From Rhodocyclus purpureus (GTDB lineage Bacteria > Pseudomonadota > Gammaproteobacteria > Burkholderiales > Rhodocyclaceae): a stretch of 37,417 bases of DNA. Below the pieces are notes generated by a model. That model was not told the origin of the DNA. It was given only the letters and a program-made list of their open reading frames with translations, and did no database searches. The stretch lies in assembly GCF_016653115.1 (NCBI RefSeq), contig NZ_NHRX01000052.1, positions 1 to 37,417 of the forward strand. The letters are read 5' to 3'. This document shows positions 7,983 to 16,719 of the stretch, one piece after another (within the stretch, counting starts at the first letter, position 1; each line of letters starts with the position of its first letter). Both the position numbers and the translations under genes were made by a program.

Positions 7983-8014
7983 GCGCCGGGAGGCCTTTCG
8001 GCCTGCCCCGGCGC
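7983..8014 (-). promoter_or_regulatory. Strong intercistronic stem-loop between nifJ and rnfC
   Basis: The outer stem GCGCCGGG/CCCGGCGC (7983-7990 with 8007-8014) encloses an inner GGCC-GAAA-GGCC hairpin with a stable GNRA tetraloop on the minus strand (7992-8003). There is no U-run, so an mRNA-processing or stability element that sets different nifJ and rnfC levels is more likely than a terminator. The structure is seen in the sequence; the role is inferred. Confidence 0.5.
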
Positions 8015-8051
8015 CCGCCGCCGCAGTGCTCCGCGTCAGTTCATCCCGGCT

Positions 8052-11000
8052 TCAGTTGAACTTCGCCGCGCGCGCGATCAGCTTCTCGACGCCCGGTTCG
8101 CTCTTGTTCCACGGCGTTCCCGGATGGATGCAGCTGGCGGTGCACTTCTCGGCGGCCTTGACGATGTCGGCGAACTTCGCTCCCTTGGCGTCGATCACGA
8201 CGGCCTGGTTCTGGTCGTTGTAGGCGAACACCTTCGGCGCGATGTTGATGCACTCGTCGCAGGCCGTGCAGTCGGGACTATCGACCCAGACCGCCTCGTA
8301 GCCATCGGCGGCAGGCGCAGCCGCAGGGGCTGCCGCCGGTGCCGCAGCGGCGGCGGCCGGGGCAGCCGCGACCGGAGCGGCAGCAAGCGCTTCGCCGGAG
8401 ACACCGAGGCTGGCCGTGATGCGGGCGACCAGGTCGGCGCGCACCTCGGCGGCGATCGCTGCCGGATCGACGGCTTCGACCGGCTTGGCAGCGACGTCCT
8501 TCAGCTGGCGCCAGAACTGCAGGCGTTCCTCGGTGGCGAGGACCAGTTCCTCGGCGACCAGGAGGCGCGTCAGCTGGTTCTTGCGGTCGACACCCCAGAT
8601 GAACGGGAAGCGGCCTTCGCGTTCCTCGGCCGGCAGTTCGAGGAAGTCGGCGAGCTGGATCATGTCGCCGTTCCAGGTTTCCTGCGGCGCGCGCTTGAAC
8701 TGCTTGGCGAAGCGCGCTTCGGTGGCGGCGAAGTCGGCGAAGGTCATCGGCAGCGTCAGCGACTGTTCGTTGCCCTTCGGGTCGAGGTAGCGCAGCTTGT
8801 AGGTCGGCCAGTCGGTGTCCATCGACGGGTTGCCTTCGAGGCTGACGCACTCGCTGAAGGTGGTGCCGAGGTCCGGGTCGAACTTGAACAGCGGGTAGGC
8901 GCGGCCTTCGACGGCGAGCTTGCTCTGCGCGGTGGCACGGTCGTCGCCGACGCCGTGTTCGGGCGGGCAGACGGCGTAGATGTTGAACAGCGCCGGACGA
9001 CGGCTGTTGAGACCGTCGATGAAGCCTTCGAGCAGGTGGTTCACGTTGCCGATGGTGCTCTGCATCACGTAGGCGGTGCGGTGCGCCATGCCGATCAGGG
9101 AGATTTCCTTGCGCGCTTCGCTCTTGCCCTTCTTCGCCTTGCCGAACGGCGCCATGTCGGAGACCTGGCTGATGAAGCCCGAGGTACAGGCCTGGCCACC
9201 GGTGTTCGAGTACACCTGCGTGTCGACGACCAGCACCTTGACCGGCATGCCCGACATCAGCGCGCGCGACAGGTTCTGGAAGCCGATGTCGTACATCGCG
9301 CCGTCACCGCCGACGCTGACGACCGGCGGGCAGAGGTGCCATTCTTCCTCGCTGAACTGGTCCCAGGTGAAGCGCTTGAAGAAGTCGTCGTGCTTCTCGG
9401 GCGAGTACTCGCCGGCGAGCTCGAGCTCGGCCATACGCACGGCCTTGAAGCCTTCGGCCATCTTCGCCATGTGACCTTCGAACAGGCCCATCGCCACCGA
9501 CGGCGAGTCCTGGAAGAGGTGCGAGGTCCACGGGAAGGGGTAGGGGTGGTAGGGGTAGGTCGACGCCCACACCGAGGTGCAGCCGGTGGCGTTGACGATG
9601 CCCATCTCGGCACGGCCGCGCTTGGTCGGGCCTTCGACGTAGCGCCAGCGCAGGTCCTTCAGCTTTTCGAGCAGTTGCGCGACCGAGCGCACCCACTGCG
9701 GGTCGAGCGGGCGCGAGGGCTTGTCGGCCATCACCTTGGACGACAACTCGGCCAGGGTCAGGTCGCGGTCGCGCGTCGCTTCGACGGCGGCGACCATCGC
9801 CGCGGTGTCGGCGATGTCGATCGACTCGGTCAGCTTCATGCGCACGTGCTTTTCGAGGCGGTCGATCAGGTCGTCGATCTTGGCGACGAAGGACTTGACG
9901 CGCGGCTGCATCAGCGCGGTGACGGTCGAGGTGAACAGGTGGATCGCGGTCTTCTCACCGCAGCCCAGGCAGGCGCCGTCGCCGCAGCTCATCGAGTTGT
10001 AGTTGCGCTTGTCGAGCAGCAGCGTGTCGAGCGCGCCGATCTTCTCGTCGAGACTGTCGATGCGCGAGAACTGCTGCGGCGTCGTCGGCAGGTCGAGCCA
10101 GACGCCCCAGTCCTTCTTCATCTTCGCGACCGTCTCTTCGGTCTGCGTCGTCATCTTCAGCGCGTCGTCCTCGCAGACCTGGACGCACAGGCCACAGGCC
10201 TTGCAGGTGTAGGGGTTGACGGTGATCGAGAAGAGGCCGCCACTGCCCTTGGCCTTCTTCTCCAGCTGCGACCAGTACGGCTTGGTCGCGGAGAACTTGA
10301 AGTCGCCGACCTGCTCGGACAGCCAGCCGAGTTCCTCGGCGGTCTTGGCGCGCTCGCTCTCGGGCGCCTCGGCGACGGTCGCGGCGATGGCCTTGGCCAG
10401 CGCTTCATTGACGCGCACGCCGTCACCGGTGATCAGCTCGCGCAGCTTCTTCTCGACCGTGCGCACGGCACGGCGCAGGAAGCGGGTCGGCTGGCCGCCG
10501 TTCTCGATGCGGCCGATGGCGGTGGCGAAGACGTCGCCGACCGTCGACACGAGTCCGGGGATGGCGCTGTCCGGGCACTGCGTGTAGCACTTGCCGCAGG
10601 CGGTACAGTTCTCGGCGATCCACTCGGGCTGCTCGAAGCGGATGCCGGTCATGTCGCGGAAGACGCCGGTCGAGGCGGGCATCACCGACATGCCGATGAA
10701 CGGGTCGACCAGGTTGTCGCTACCGCGGCCGGTCTGGTAGAAGTAGCCGGTCTGCTCCCAGAAGCGGTGGATGTCGACCTGCTTGCCTTCGCCCTGCGGG
10801 ATTTCCTTCAACATCACCGGCAGGCCGACTTCCTTGGTCACCGCGCCCTTGCGCGTGACGCCGACGACCTTGTCGGTGATCTCCTTCAGTTCGTGGAAGC
10901 CGCGCTCGACCACGCGCAGGTTGTTGGCGACGACGCTCGCGCCCTTGCCACCGAACTTGGCCTTCAGCTGGTCCTCGATCGCCTTGAACAGCGTCGCTTC

Positions 11001-12998
11001 GCTCAGGTTGGCGTTCTTCATCACCGGGCTGGCGGCAAAGAAGGCGCCCTGGAAGGCGATGCCCTGCATGCGCAGCATCAGTTCGGCGCTGCCGGCTTCC
11101 TCACGTGCGACCTGGAAGGCGTCGATATAGAAGACGTGGATGTCGTTGTCGACGATCTGCTTCTGTGCCCACAGCGGGAAGCTCGCCCAGGTCTCGTCGC
11201 CGAGGTTGGACTGGATGATGAAGGTGCCGCCCTTCTTCAGGCCGGCGAGCGGGTTGCTGTGGCCGAACACCGCCGGGTCGGGCGAGAGGACGACGTCGAC
11301 GAACAGGTATTCGCTGTTGACGCGGATCGGTTCCGGCGCCGCCGACAGGTAATAGGTGGTCGGCTGGCCCTTCTTCTCGGAGCCGTACTTCGGGTTGGCC
11401 TTGATGTCATAGCCGAGCAGTTCGAACAGCGTCACCGCGAGGTTCTTGCCGGTGGTGATCGCGCCCCAGCCGCCGATCGAGTGCATGCGCACGGTGATCG
11501 CGCCCTTCGGCAGCAGGTTCGGGTTCTCCGAACCGCGCACGGCGAGTTCCTTGATGCGCGGGTAGGCGGCGGCGAGTTCCTGCTGGTGGATCTCGTCCTT
11601 CGGGTTGAGCGGGTCGCGCTGGAAGTCGACCGACAGGTAGAAGAACTTGCGGCGTTCGCCGGCTTCGAGCATGTTCTCGACGGCGCCGATCATCGCTTCC
11701 GGCTGCATGTCGCGCGAGCCGAGGCCGTAGCAGCCCGAGTACAGGCGCGGCATGTCGCCCTGGCCGTAGGAGGCGTAGTCGGCATAAACCGGGTTGTTCG
11801 GCGACATGCCGTTCTCGACGCACTTGACCACCGTCGCGCGCACTTCACGCATCAGCGGCAGGTCTTCGGACAGCGGCTGGTCGGTGCGCTCGAGTACGGC
11901 GACGCCCTTCTTGCCACGCAGGATGTGGCCGAGCAGGTCGCCTGGGAAGGGGCGGAACATGGTGATGTTGACGACACCGACCTTGATCTCGCGCGTCTCG
12001 CGCAGGTAGTCGGCGACCGCCTCGGCCTGGACGATCATCGAGCCCATGCCGACGATCAGGTAGTCGGCGTCGGCGACGCGGTAGGTTGAGATGCGGTTGT
12101 AGCGGCGGCCGGTCAGCTCGGCGTATTCGGCCATGCACTGTTCGGAGATCTCGCTGATGTGCGCGAAGAAGTACGGGCGCTGCGCGGCGACCGCCTGCAT
12201 GTAGGCGTCCTGGTTCTGCACGACACCGGAGACGAGCGGCGCGTCGACATCCCACAGCGAGGGGATGCGGCGGCGCTTCGGACCGTAGATCATCTGTTGC
12301 GCCGGGGTCGGCGTGTCGATGATGTCGTCGGGACGGCCGAGGAACTCGGCGACCAGCTCACGCTCGGGCAGGAGCGCCGACTCGATCAGGTGCGTGGTCA
12401 GGAAGCCGTCCTGGCCGACGATCGCCGGCGTCAGCGACAGCTCGGCGGTCTTGCGCGCGATCAGGTTGAGGTCGGCGGCTTCCTGGGCGTTCTTCGCCAT
12501 CACCTGGATGAAGCCGGTGTCGTCGACGCAGTGGTAGTCGTCGTGGCTGCAGTGAACGTTGAGCGAGGCCTTGGTGATCGCGCGGCAGCCCATGTTGAGC
12601 ACGTAGGGCAGGCGCTTGCCGACGGCGCCGTAGAGCGACTCGTGCATGAAGGCGACGCCCTGCGCCGACGAGAAGTTGACCGCACGCAGGCCGGTCATCG
12701 CCATGCCGGCGGTGACGCCCGCGGCGGCGTGCTCGGACTCGGGTTCGACGAAGATCAGCGGCCGTTCGGAGACATTGAGGTGGCCGGCGGCGGCTTCCTC
12801 GGCCCAGTATTCGCCCATCTGCGTCGAGGGCGTGATCGGGTAGGCACCGGCGGCGTCGGAGGCCTCGCGCTCGACATGGATCACTGCGGTGTTGCCGTCG
12901 ACGGCGTCGCGCACGCCGGGGTACTTCACCGTCTGCCCTTCCTGCGGCGCGGACGTCCCGTTTTCGGGCGACGAGAATTGGAAGAGTTTCTTCAACAT
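8052..12998 (-). CDS. nifJ: Giant NifJ-type pyruvate (2-oxoacid):ferredoxin oxidoreductase with fused C-terminal ferredoxin
   Basis: 1648 aa from the ATG at 12998, which has GGAGA 9 nt upstream; a TTG at 13019 also opens the frame. Usual NifJ/PFOR is near 1200 aa. Order: alpha domain (YPITPS at about 52-57, EHAAAGVTAGMA), domain II, gamma domain (SIGGWGAITTGKN at about 507-519), a dicluster region with C798/C801/C804/C808 and C932/C935/C938/C942, then a TPP-binding beta domain (GDGACLGCGEKTA at about 1006; GGDGAMYDIG; VYSNTGGQA at about 1262). The two Cys motifs are about 125 residues apart, far more than in classical PFOR. An Ala/Pro linker (about 1539-1565) leads to a one-cluster ferredoxin domain (CTACDEC at 1577-1583, C1619 or C1623). 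The enzyme would make acetyl-CoA, CO2 and reduced ferredoxin, feeding the Rnf subunits around it. Pyruvate as substrate is inferred; the family is diverged. Confidence 0.93.
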   Translation of the reverse strand: MLKKLFQFSSPENGTSAPQEGQTVKYPGVRDAVDGNTAVIHVEREASDAAGAYPITPSTQMGEYWAEEAAAGHLNVSERPLIFVEPESEHAAAGVTAGMAMTGLRAVNFSSAQGVAFMHESLYGAVGKRLPYVLNMGCRAITKASLNVHCSHDDYHCVDDTGFIQVMAKNAQEAADLNLIARKTAELSLTPAIVGQDGFLTTHLIESALLPERELVAEFLGRPDDIIDTPTPAQQMIYGPKRRRIPSLWDVDAPLVSGVVQNQDAYMQAVAAQRPYFFAHISEISEQCMAEYAELTGRRYNRISTYRVADADYLIVGMGSMIVQAEAVADYLRETREIKVGVVNITMFRPFPGDLLGHILRGKKGVAVLERTDQPLSEDLPLMREVRATVVKCVENGMSPNNPVYADYASYGQGDMPRLYSGCYGLGSRDMQPEAMIGAVENMLEAGERRKFFYLSVDFQRDPLNPKDEIHQQELAAAYPRIKELAVRGSENPNLLPKGAITVRMHSIGGWGAITTGKNLAVTLFELLGYDIKANPKYGSEKKGQPTTYYLSAAPEPIRVNSEYLFVDVVLSPDPAVFGHSNPLAGLKKGGTFIIQSNLGDETWASFPLWAQKQIVDNDIHVFYIDAFQVAREEAGSAELMLRMQGIAFQGAFFAASPVMKNANLSEATLFKAIEDQLKAKFGGKGASVVANNLRVVERGFHELKEITDKVVGVTRKGAVTKEVGLPVMLKEIPQGEGKQVDIHRFWEQTGYFYQTGRGSDNLVDPFIGMSVMPASTGVFRDMTGIRFEQPEWIAENCTACGKCYTQCPDSAIPGLVSTVGDVFATAIGRIENGGQPTRFLRRAVRTVEKKLRELITGDGVRVNEALAKAIAATVAEAPESERAKTAEELGWLSEQVGDFKFSATKPYWSQLEKKAKGSGGLFSITVNPYTCKACGLCVQVCEDDALKMTTQTEETVAKMKKDWGVWLDLPTTPQQFSRIDSLDEKIGALDTLLLDKRNYNSMSCGDGACLGCGEKTAIHLFTSTVTALMQPRVKSFVAKIDDLIDRLEKHVRMKLTESIDIADTAAMVAAVEATRDRDLTLAELSSKVMADKPSRPLDPQWVRSVAQLLEKLKDLRWRYVEGPTKRGRAEMGIVNATGCTSVWASTYPYHPYPFPWTSHLFQDSPSVAMGLFEGHMAKMAEGFKAVRMAELELAGEYSPEKHDDFFKRFTWDQFSEEEWHLCPPVVSVGGDGAMYDIGFQNLSRALMSGMPVKVLVVDTQVYSNTGGQACTSGFISQVSDMAPFGKAKKGKSEARKEISLIGMAHRTAYVMQSTIGNVNHLLEGFIDGLNSRRPALFNIYAVCPPEHGVGDDRATAQSKLAVEGRAYPLFKFDPDLGTTFSECVSLEGNPSMDTDWPTYKLRYLDPKGNEQSLTLPMTFADFAATEARFAKQFKRAPQETWNGDMIQLADFLELPAEEREGRFPFIWGVDRKNQLTRLLVAEELVLATEERLQFWRQLKDVAAKPVEAVDPAAIAAEVRADLVARITASLGVSGEALAAAPVAAAPAAAAAAPAAAPAAAPAADGYEAVWVDSPDCTACDECINIAPKVFAYNDQNQAVVIDAKGAKFADIVKAAEKCTASCIHPGTPWNKSEPGVEKLIARAAKFN

Positions 12999-13147
12999 GG
13001 CTTGGTTTCTCCGGATCAATGAATGCGGTGCGCGGCCGTGTCAGCGGCCGTGGCGACGGCGGGCGCAAGGGCGCCGGCCGCGGCGGGTGTTTGGGGAGTG
13101 GCGCGCGCAGACTGGGCGCGCGCGGGCGACAGCGGTCATCGGGAGGC

Positions 13148-14029
13148 TCACGAGCTGAGCACTGGCAGCGCTTCCTTGCGCAGGATCTTGTAGGCCGCCT
13201 TGCCCTTGATCGCGACGTTCGGGTTCTCGAACCAGACGATGGCGCCGGTCGCGCAGCGGTCGATCGCCGAACGCTCGGCCTTCTCCATCAGCGACCGATC
13301 GATCACCGCGAGGTTGTTCTGCAGCCGGATCAGGTCGGGTGCGGCGTCGACGACACACTTGCCGCAGGCGGTGCAGGCGACCTCGCAGGCGGCCTCGGCG
13401 GTTTCGCCATCGGCGTGGTTCTTGCAGTTGATCCACAGCTTGTTGGCGGCCGGCTCGATCGAGAAGAGGCCCTTCGGGCACGCTTCGACGCAGTCGTTGC
13501 AGGCCGTGCATTTGTCGGCGTCGACCACCGGCAGGCCGTACTGGTTGAGCGAGAGCGCGCCGAACTTGCAGACGGTGACACAGTCACCGAGCCCGAGGCA
13601 GCCCCAGGCGCATTCCTTGCCGCCGCCGCCGACCACGGCAGCCGCGCGACAGGTCTTCAGTCCCGAATACTGGGCGCGCAGGTAGGCGACGTGGCGCCCG
13701 CCGCCGCAGGCGAGACGGGCGACCTTGCGCTCGATGCTGCCGGCCTCGACGCCGATCAGGCTGGCGATCGCCTCGCGCGCATCGGGCGAACTGACCGTGC
13801 ACTGGGCGGGAATGACCTCGCCGTTGACCGCGAGCTCGGCGAAGGCGCGGCAGCCAGCGTAGCCGCAGGCACCACAGTTCGACTTCGGCAGCAGGTCCTC
13901 GACCTCGCCGATGCGCGGGTCTTCCCAGACATAGAGTTTACGATTGGCGGCCGCCAGGACGCCGGCGAGTGCGATGCCGAGCACTGCCATGAACACGCCC
14001 GCCACTGCCAGGGTTGATGCATTTTCCAT
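13148..14029 (-). CDS. rnfB: Rnf complex subunit RnfB (ferredoxin-accepting, multi-cluster)
   Basis: 293 aa from the ATG at 14029, with GGAG 7 nt upstream (GTG at 14041 is the alternative). One N-terminal TM anchor (about 7-27) is followed by the Fe-S domain NCGACGYAGC (C52/C55/C60, plus C77). Many further cysteines follow, including CTACNDCVEACP (C174-C184) and CTACGKC (C219-C225), with C259 near the end. This is the longer type of RnfB that carries extra ferredoxin-like clusters, as in acetogens, rather than the short enterobacterial RsxB of about 190 aa. It is the entry point for electrons from reduced ferredoxin. It is the first gene of the operon and is followed, after 149 bp, by the NifJ gene that would produce its electron donor. 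Confidence 0.95.
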   Translation of the reverse strand: MENASTLAVAGVFMAVLGIALAGVLAAANRKLYVWEDPRIGEVEDLLPKSNCGACGYAGCRAFAELAVNGEVIPAQCTVSSPDAREAIASLIGVEAGSIERKVARLACGGGRHVAYLRAQYSGLKTCRAAAVVGGGGKECAWGCLGLGDCVTVCKFGALSLNQYGLPVVDADKCTACNDCVEACPKGLFSIEPAANKLWINCKNHADGETAEAACEVACTACGKCVVDAAPDLIRLQNNLAVIDRSLMEKAERSAIDRCATGAIVWFENPNVAIKGKAAYKILRKEALPVLSS

Positions 14030-14320
14030 TACGCGCTCCACCCCCGACGGATCGGGTCGGGGTCATGTGTCTCGTGAACGACGAGTGCCTCGATCGCCAC
14101 GGCCAAGCGCAGCTCGCCCGGCCGGGAAGGACGGAGGTGCTGAAGCTGGCTGTTGTCTGCGAACTTGCCCGGGATCGGTGTCCGCGTCCTTTGGGGTGCG
14201 GGCCACGAGGCCGGTCACGGCGCGGCCGGAGGTCTGGTCCGGCCTGCATGGCGGGACGCGGCTTGCTGCGTCCCGGGGTTGATGCGCGCAAGAGTCTGGT
14301 GGCCCTTGAGCGTTCGTGAG
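14030..14320 (-). promoter_or_regulatory. Long 5' leader of rnfB
   Basis: About 290 nt separate the predicted start site from the rnfB ATG. The stretch is GC-rich and contains inverted repeats, for example GGGACGC/GCGTCCC (14253-14259 with 14268-14274, 8-nt loop). An open frame runs through it but its composition is not protein-like. I do not recognise a known riboswitch class. Post-transcriptional control is possible. Confidence 0.35.
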
Positions 14321-14326
14321 ATCCGC

Positions 14327-14355
14327 ATTATAGGAACTTTGCCGCGTCGCAACAA
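14327..14355 (-). promoter_or_regulatory. Sigma70-type promoter for the rnf-nifJ operon
   Basis: On the minus strand -35 TTGTTG (14350-14355) and a perfect -10 TATAAT (14327-14332) are spaced by 17 bp. It is the best promoter match in the divergent rnfB/photolyase interval and points towards rnfB. A start near 14320 is expected. Confidence 0.65.
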
Positions 14356-14426
14356 CCCGCCAGATTGCTCGGGTTTAGCCCCACGACAGCAACATGCCGC
14401 ACGCCGTCATCGAGGTGATTGTAGCA

Positions 14427-14445
14427 GCATATTTGTACAGTATGC
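14427..14445. promoter_or_regulatory. TGTACA-centred imperfect palindrome upstream of photolyase
   Basis: GCATA and TATGC arms flank a near-symmetric TTTGTACAG core over 19 bp, in the AT-rich island of the divergent rnfB/photolyase region. It has the look of a dimeric operator. The regulator is unknown: no regulator gene lies nearby. The rest of 14356-14682 shows no gene or clear promoter towards the photolyase. Confidence 0.3.
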
Positions 14446-14682
14446 GCTTCACTGCAGCTTCCCGGGCGCGGCGCCAAGTGGTTGAGAATGATTGACAATA
14501 AGCCGGCTGCAGGCGACCGCCAGAGCCGCCGGAGTCCTGCCTTTTTGTGTAAATGTGTTGTCTTTGTTGTGGCGCCCTCGCACGTGCCCGGGCAGTCGTC
14601 CGGCGGCGCCGGCCTGGGCAGGGGGGCTGCCGCCGGCGTCGCAATGGTCAATAATGGCGGCTGTTCACTTGCTGCTGCCGAA

Positions 14683-16155
14683 ATGTTCGACTCCATCCTC
14701 GTCTGGTTCCGTCGCGATCTGCGCGACGAGGACAATGCCGCGCTCGCCGAGGCCTTGCGCCGCGCCCGTCGCGTGCATTGCGTCTTCGTCTTCGATCGCG
14801 AAATCCTCGACCGCCTGCCGCGGCGCGACGACCGTCGCGTCGAGTTCATCCACCAGAGCGTCGCCGAACTCGGCGAGGTGCTGCGCGCGCGCGGCGGCGG
14901 GCTGATCGTCCGCCACGCGGTGGCGCGCACCGAGATTCCGCGGCTCGCGCGCGAACTCGGCGTCGACGCGGTTTTCGCCAACCGCGACTACGAGCCCGCC
15001 GCCAAGCAACGCGACGCCGAGGTGGCGCGCGAACTCGCCGCTGCCGGGATCGGCTTCGAGGACTTCAAGGACCAGGTGGTGTTCGACGGCGCCGAAGTGC
15101 TGACGCAGTCCGGGCGCCCGTACACGGTGTTCACGCCCTACCGCAACGCCTGGCTGAAGCGTCTTGCCGAGGACGACCTGGCGCCCGCCGACGGCGCCGG
15201 CGGTGGCGTCCTGCAGCCGGTGCCGCCGCACCTGGCCGGCTTGCCGACGCTCGCAGAGCTCGGCTTCGCGCCGACTGGTCTCGCCGCGCTCGGCATCCGC
15301 TGCGGGATGAGCGGCGCGCGCGCGACGCTCGACGAGTTCCGCAACCGCCTCGGCCGTTACCACGAGCAGCGCGACTTTCCGGCCGTGCGTGGCGTCTCCT
15401 ACCTGTCGGTGCATCTGCGCTTCGGCACGGTGTCGATCCGCCGGCTGGCGGCACTCGCCAACGCCGCGCGCCTCGCTGCAGGTGCCGATGCCGAGGGGGC
15501 CCGCGTCTGGCTCGGCGAACTCATCTGGCGCGACTTCTACTTCATGATCCTCGACCGTTTCCCCCACGTCGTCGGCCGTTCGTTCAAGCCCGAGTACGAC
15601 GTGGTCGTCTGGGAGGAGGGCGAAGTCGCCGACGCGAACTTCCGCGCGTGGTGCGAGGGGCGCACCGGCTATCCGCTGGTGGACGCGGCGATGCGCCAGC
15701 TGGCGCGCAGCGGCTACATGCACAACCGCCTGCGCATGGTCGTCGCCTCCTTCCTGTGCAAGGACCTCGGCATCGACTGGCGGCGCGGCGAGGCCTTCTT
15801 CGCCGAGCACCTGAACGACTTCGACCTTGCCGCCAACAACGGCGGCTGGCAGTGGTCGGCGTCGACCGGCTGCGATGCGCAGCCGTGGTTCCGCATCTTC
15901 AATCCGGTGACGCAGTCGGAGCGCTTCGATCCCGCCGGCTGCTTCATCCGCCGCTATCTCCCCGAGCTGGCCAATCTGCCCGACCGCCACATCCACGCCC
16001 CCTGGCTGCTTCCCGCCGCCGAGCAGCGCGCCTGTTCGGTCGTCATCGGTCGCGATTATCCGGCGCCGCTCGTCGACCATGCGCTGGCCCGCACGCGCAC
16101 GCTGGCGCGCTACGGCGTGGTCAAGGGCGCGGCGGATGCGGCCCCGGCACGCTGA
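14683..16155 (+). CDS. phrB: Deoxyribodipyrimidine photolyase (class I CPD type)
   Basis: 490 aa from the ATG at 14683 (MFDSILVWFRRDLRDEDN). An in-frame ATG at 14644 would add 13 residues without similarity, and neither start has a strong ribosome site. The N-terminal Rossmann-like antenna domain precedes the helical FAD domain, with GELIWRDFYFMIL, RTGYPLVDAAMRQL, GYMHNRLRMVVASFL and GGWQWSASTGCDAQPWFRIFNP-type residues at about 380-400. It repairs UV pyrimidine dimers using blue light and FADH-. Length and motifs match E. coli PhrB (472 aa). It is transcribed divergently from the rnf operon and followed 39 bp later by the thioesterase gene, possibly in one transcript. Confidence 0.95.
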   Translation: MFDSILVWFRRDLRDEDNAALAEALRRARRVHCVFVFDREILDRLPRRDDRRVEFIHQSVAELGEVLRARGGGLIVRHAVARTEIPRLARELGVDAVFANRDYEPAAKQRDAEVARELAAAGIGFEDFKDQVVFDGAEVLTQSGRPYTVFTPYRNAWLKRLAEDDLAPADGAGGGVLQPVPPHLAGLPTLAELGFAPTGLAALGIRCGMSGARATLDEFRNRLGRYHEQRDFPAVRGVSYLSVHLRFGTVSIRRLAALANAARLAAGADAEGARVWLGELIWRDFYFMILDRFPHVVGRSFKPEYDVVVWEEGEVADANFRAWCEGRTGYPLVDAAMRQLARSGYMHNRLRMVVASFLCKDLGIDWRRGEAFFAEHLNDFDLAANNGGWQWSASTGCDAQPWFRIFNPVTQSERFDPAGCFIRRYLPELANLPDRHIHAPWLLPAAEQRACSVVIGRDYPAPLVDHALARTRTLARYGVVKGAADAAPAR

Positions 16156-16194
16156 TCCACTTTCTCCAGCAAACCACCCTTTCAGGAACAGGCT

Positions 16195-16719
16195 GTGAAT
16201 ACGAGCACTCCCACCCCTTCCGATTCACTTTCGCTCCGGCAGATGACGATGACGCTGCTGATGACCCCCGACATGGCCAACTTCTCGGGCAACGTCCACG
16301 GCGGCATCGTCCTCAAGCTGCTCGACCAGGTCGCCTACGCCTGCGCCAGCCGCTACGCCGGCAAGTACGTCGTCACCCTGTCGGTCGACCAGGTGATGTT
16401 CCGCCAGCCGATCCACGTCGGCGAGATGGTGACCTTCCTCGCTTCGGTCAACTACGTCGGCAAGACCTCGATGGAGATCGGCGTCAAGGTCATCACCGAG
16501 AACATCCGCACGCATACGGTGCGCCACGCCAACAGCTGCTTCTTCACGATGGTCGCGGTCGACGACGACGGCAAGCCCTGCCTCGTCCCCTCCTTCTCGC
16601 CGTCGACGCCGGACGAGAAGCGGCGTTTCGAGTCGGCGAAGATGCGGCGCGAGCTGCGCCAGGAGTTCGAACAGCGCAACCAGGCGGTCAAGGCGCACTA
16701 CCTGGAGCAGAACGCCTGA
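16195..16719 (+). CDS. Hot-dog fold acyl-CoA thioesterase (YciA/BFIT type)
   Basis: 174 aa from a GTG start preceded by AGGAACA. The acyl-CoA thioesterase signature is complete: MTPDMANFSGNVHGGIVLK with the catalytic Asn/His-Gly-Gly region, LDQVAYACASRY, VDQVMFRQPIHVGE and NSCFFTMVAVDDDGKP. It should hydrolyse acyl-CoA thioesters in the cytosol as a homo-oligomer. The C terminus (about 140-174) is a charged helix, as in this subgroup. The stop overlaps the next gene (TGATG), so the two are coupled. Substrate range cannot be read from sequence; in a PHA-making cell a role in acyl-CoA balance is plausible. Confidence 0.92.
   Translation: MNTSTPTPSDSLSLRQMTMTLLMTPDMANFSGNVHGGIVLKLLDQVAYACASRYAGKYVVTLSVDQVMFRQPIHVGEMVTFLASVNYVGKTSMEIGVKVITENIRTHTVRHANSCFFTMVAVDDDGKPCLVPSFSPSTPDEKRRFESAKMRRELRQEFEQRNQAVKAHYLEQNA

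Noticed and set aside
8320-8390. GCC/GCA-rich repeat looking like a tandem repeat or CRISPR-like run
   Set aside because: It encodes the Ala/Pro linker before the fused ferredoxin of NifJ; no CRISPR repeat-spacer pattern was seen anywhere in the window.
7761-12089. A 1442-codon open frame on the plus strand
   Set aside because: It lies antisense to nifJ and rnfC, is rich in Arg/Val/Asp/Gly/His without any domain pattern, and is a typical GC-rich shadow of a real gene.
14484-14502. A Fur-box-like stretch (GAGAATGATTGACAATAAG) upstream of photolyase
   Set aside because: It has too few matches to the 19-bp consensus and no iron-related gene downstream.
14482-14682. N-terminal extension of the photolyase
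   Set aside because: It would add 67 residues with no family similarity. The family start MFDSILVWFRRDL is at 14683.
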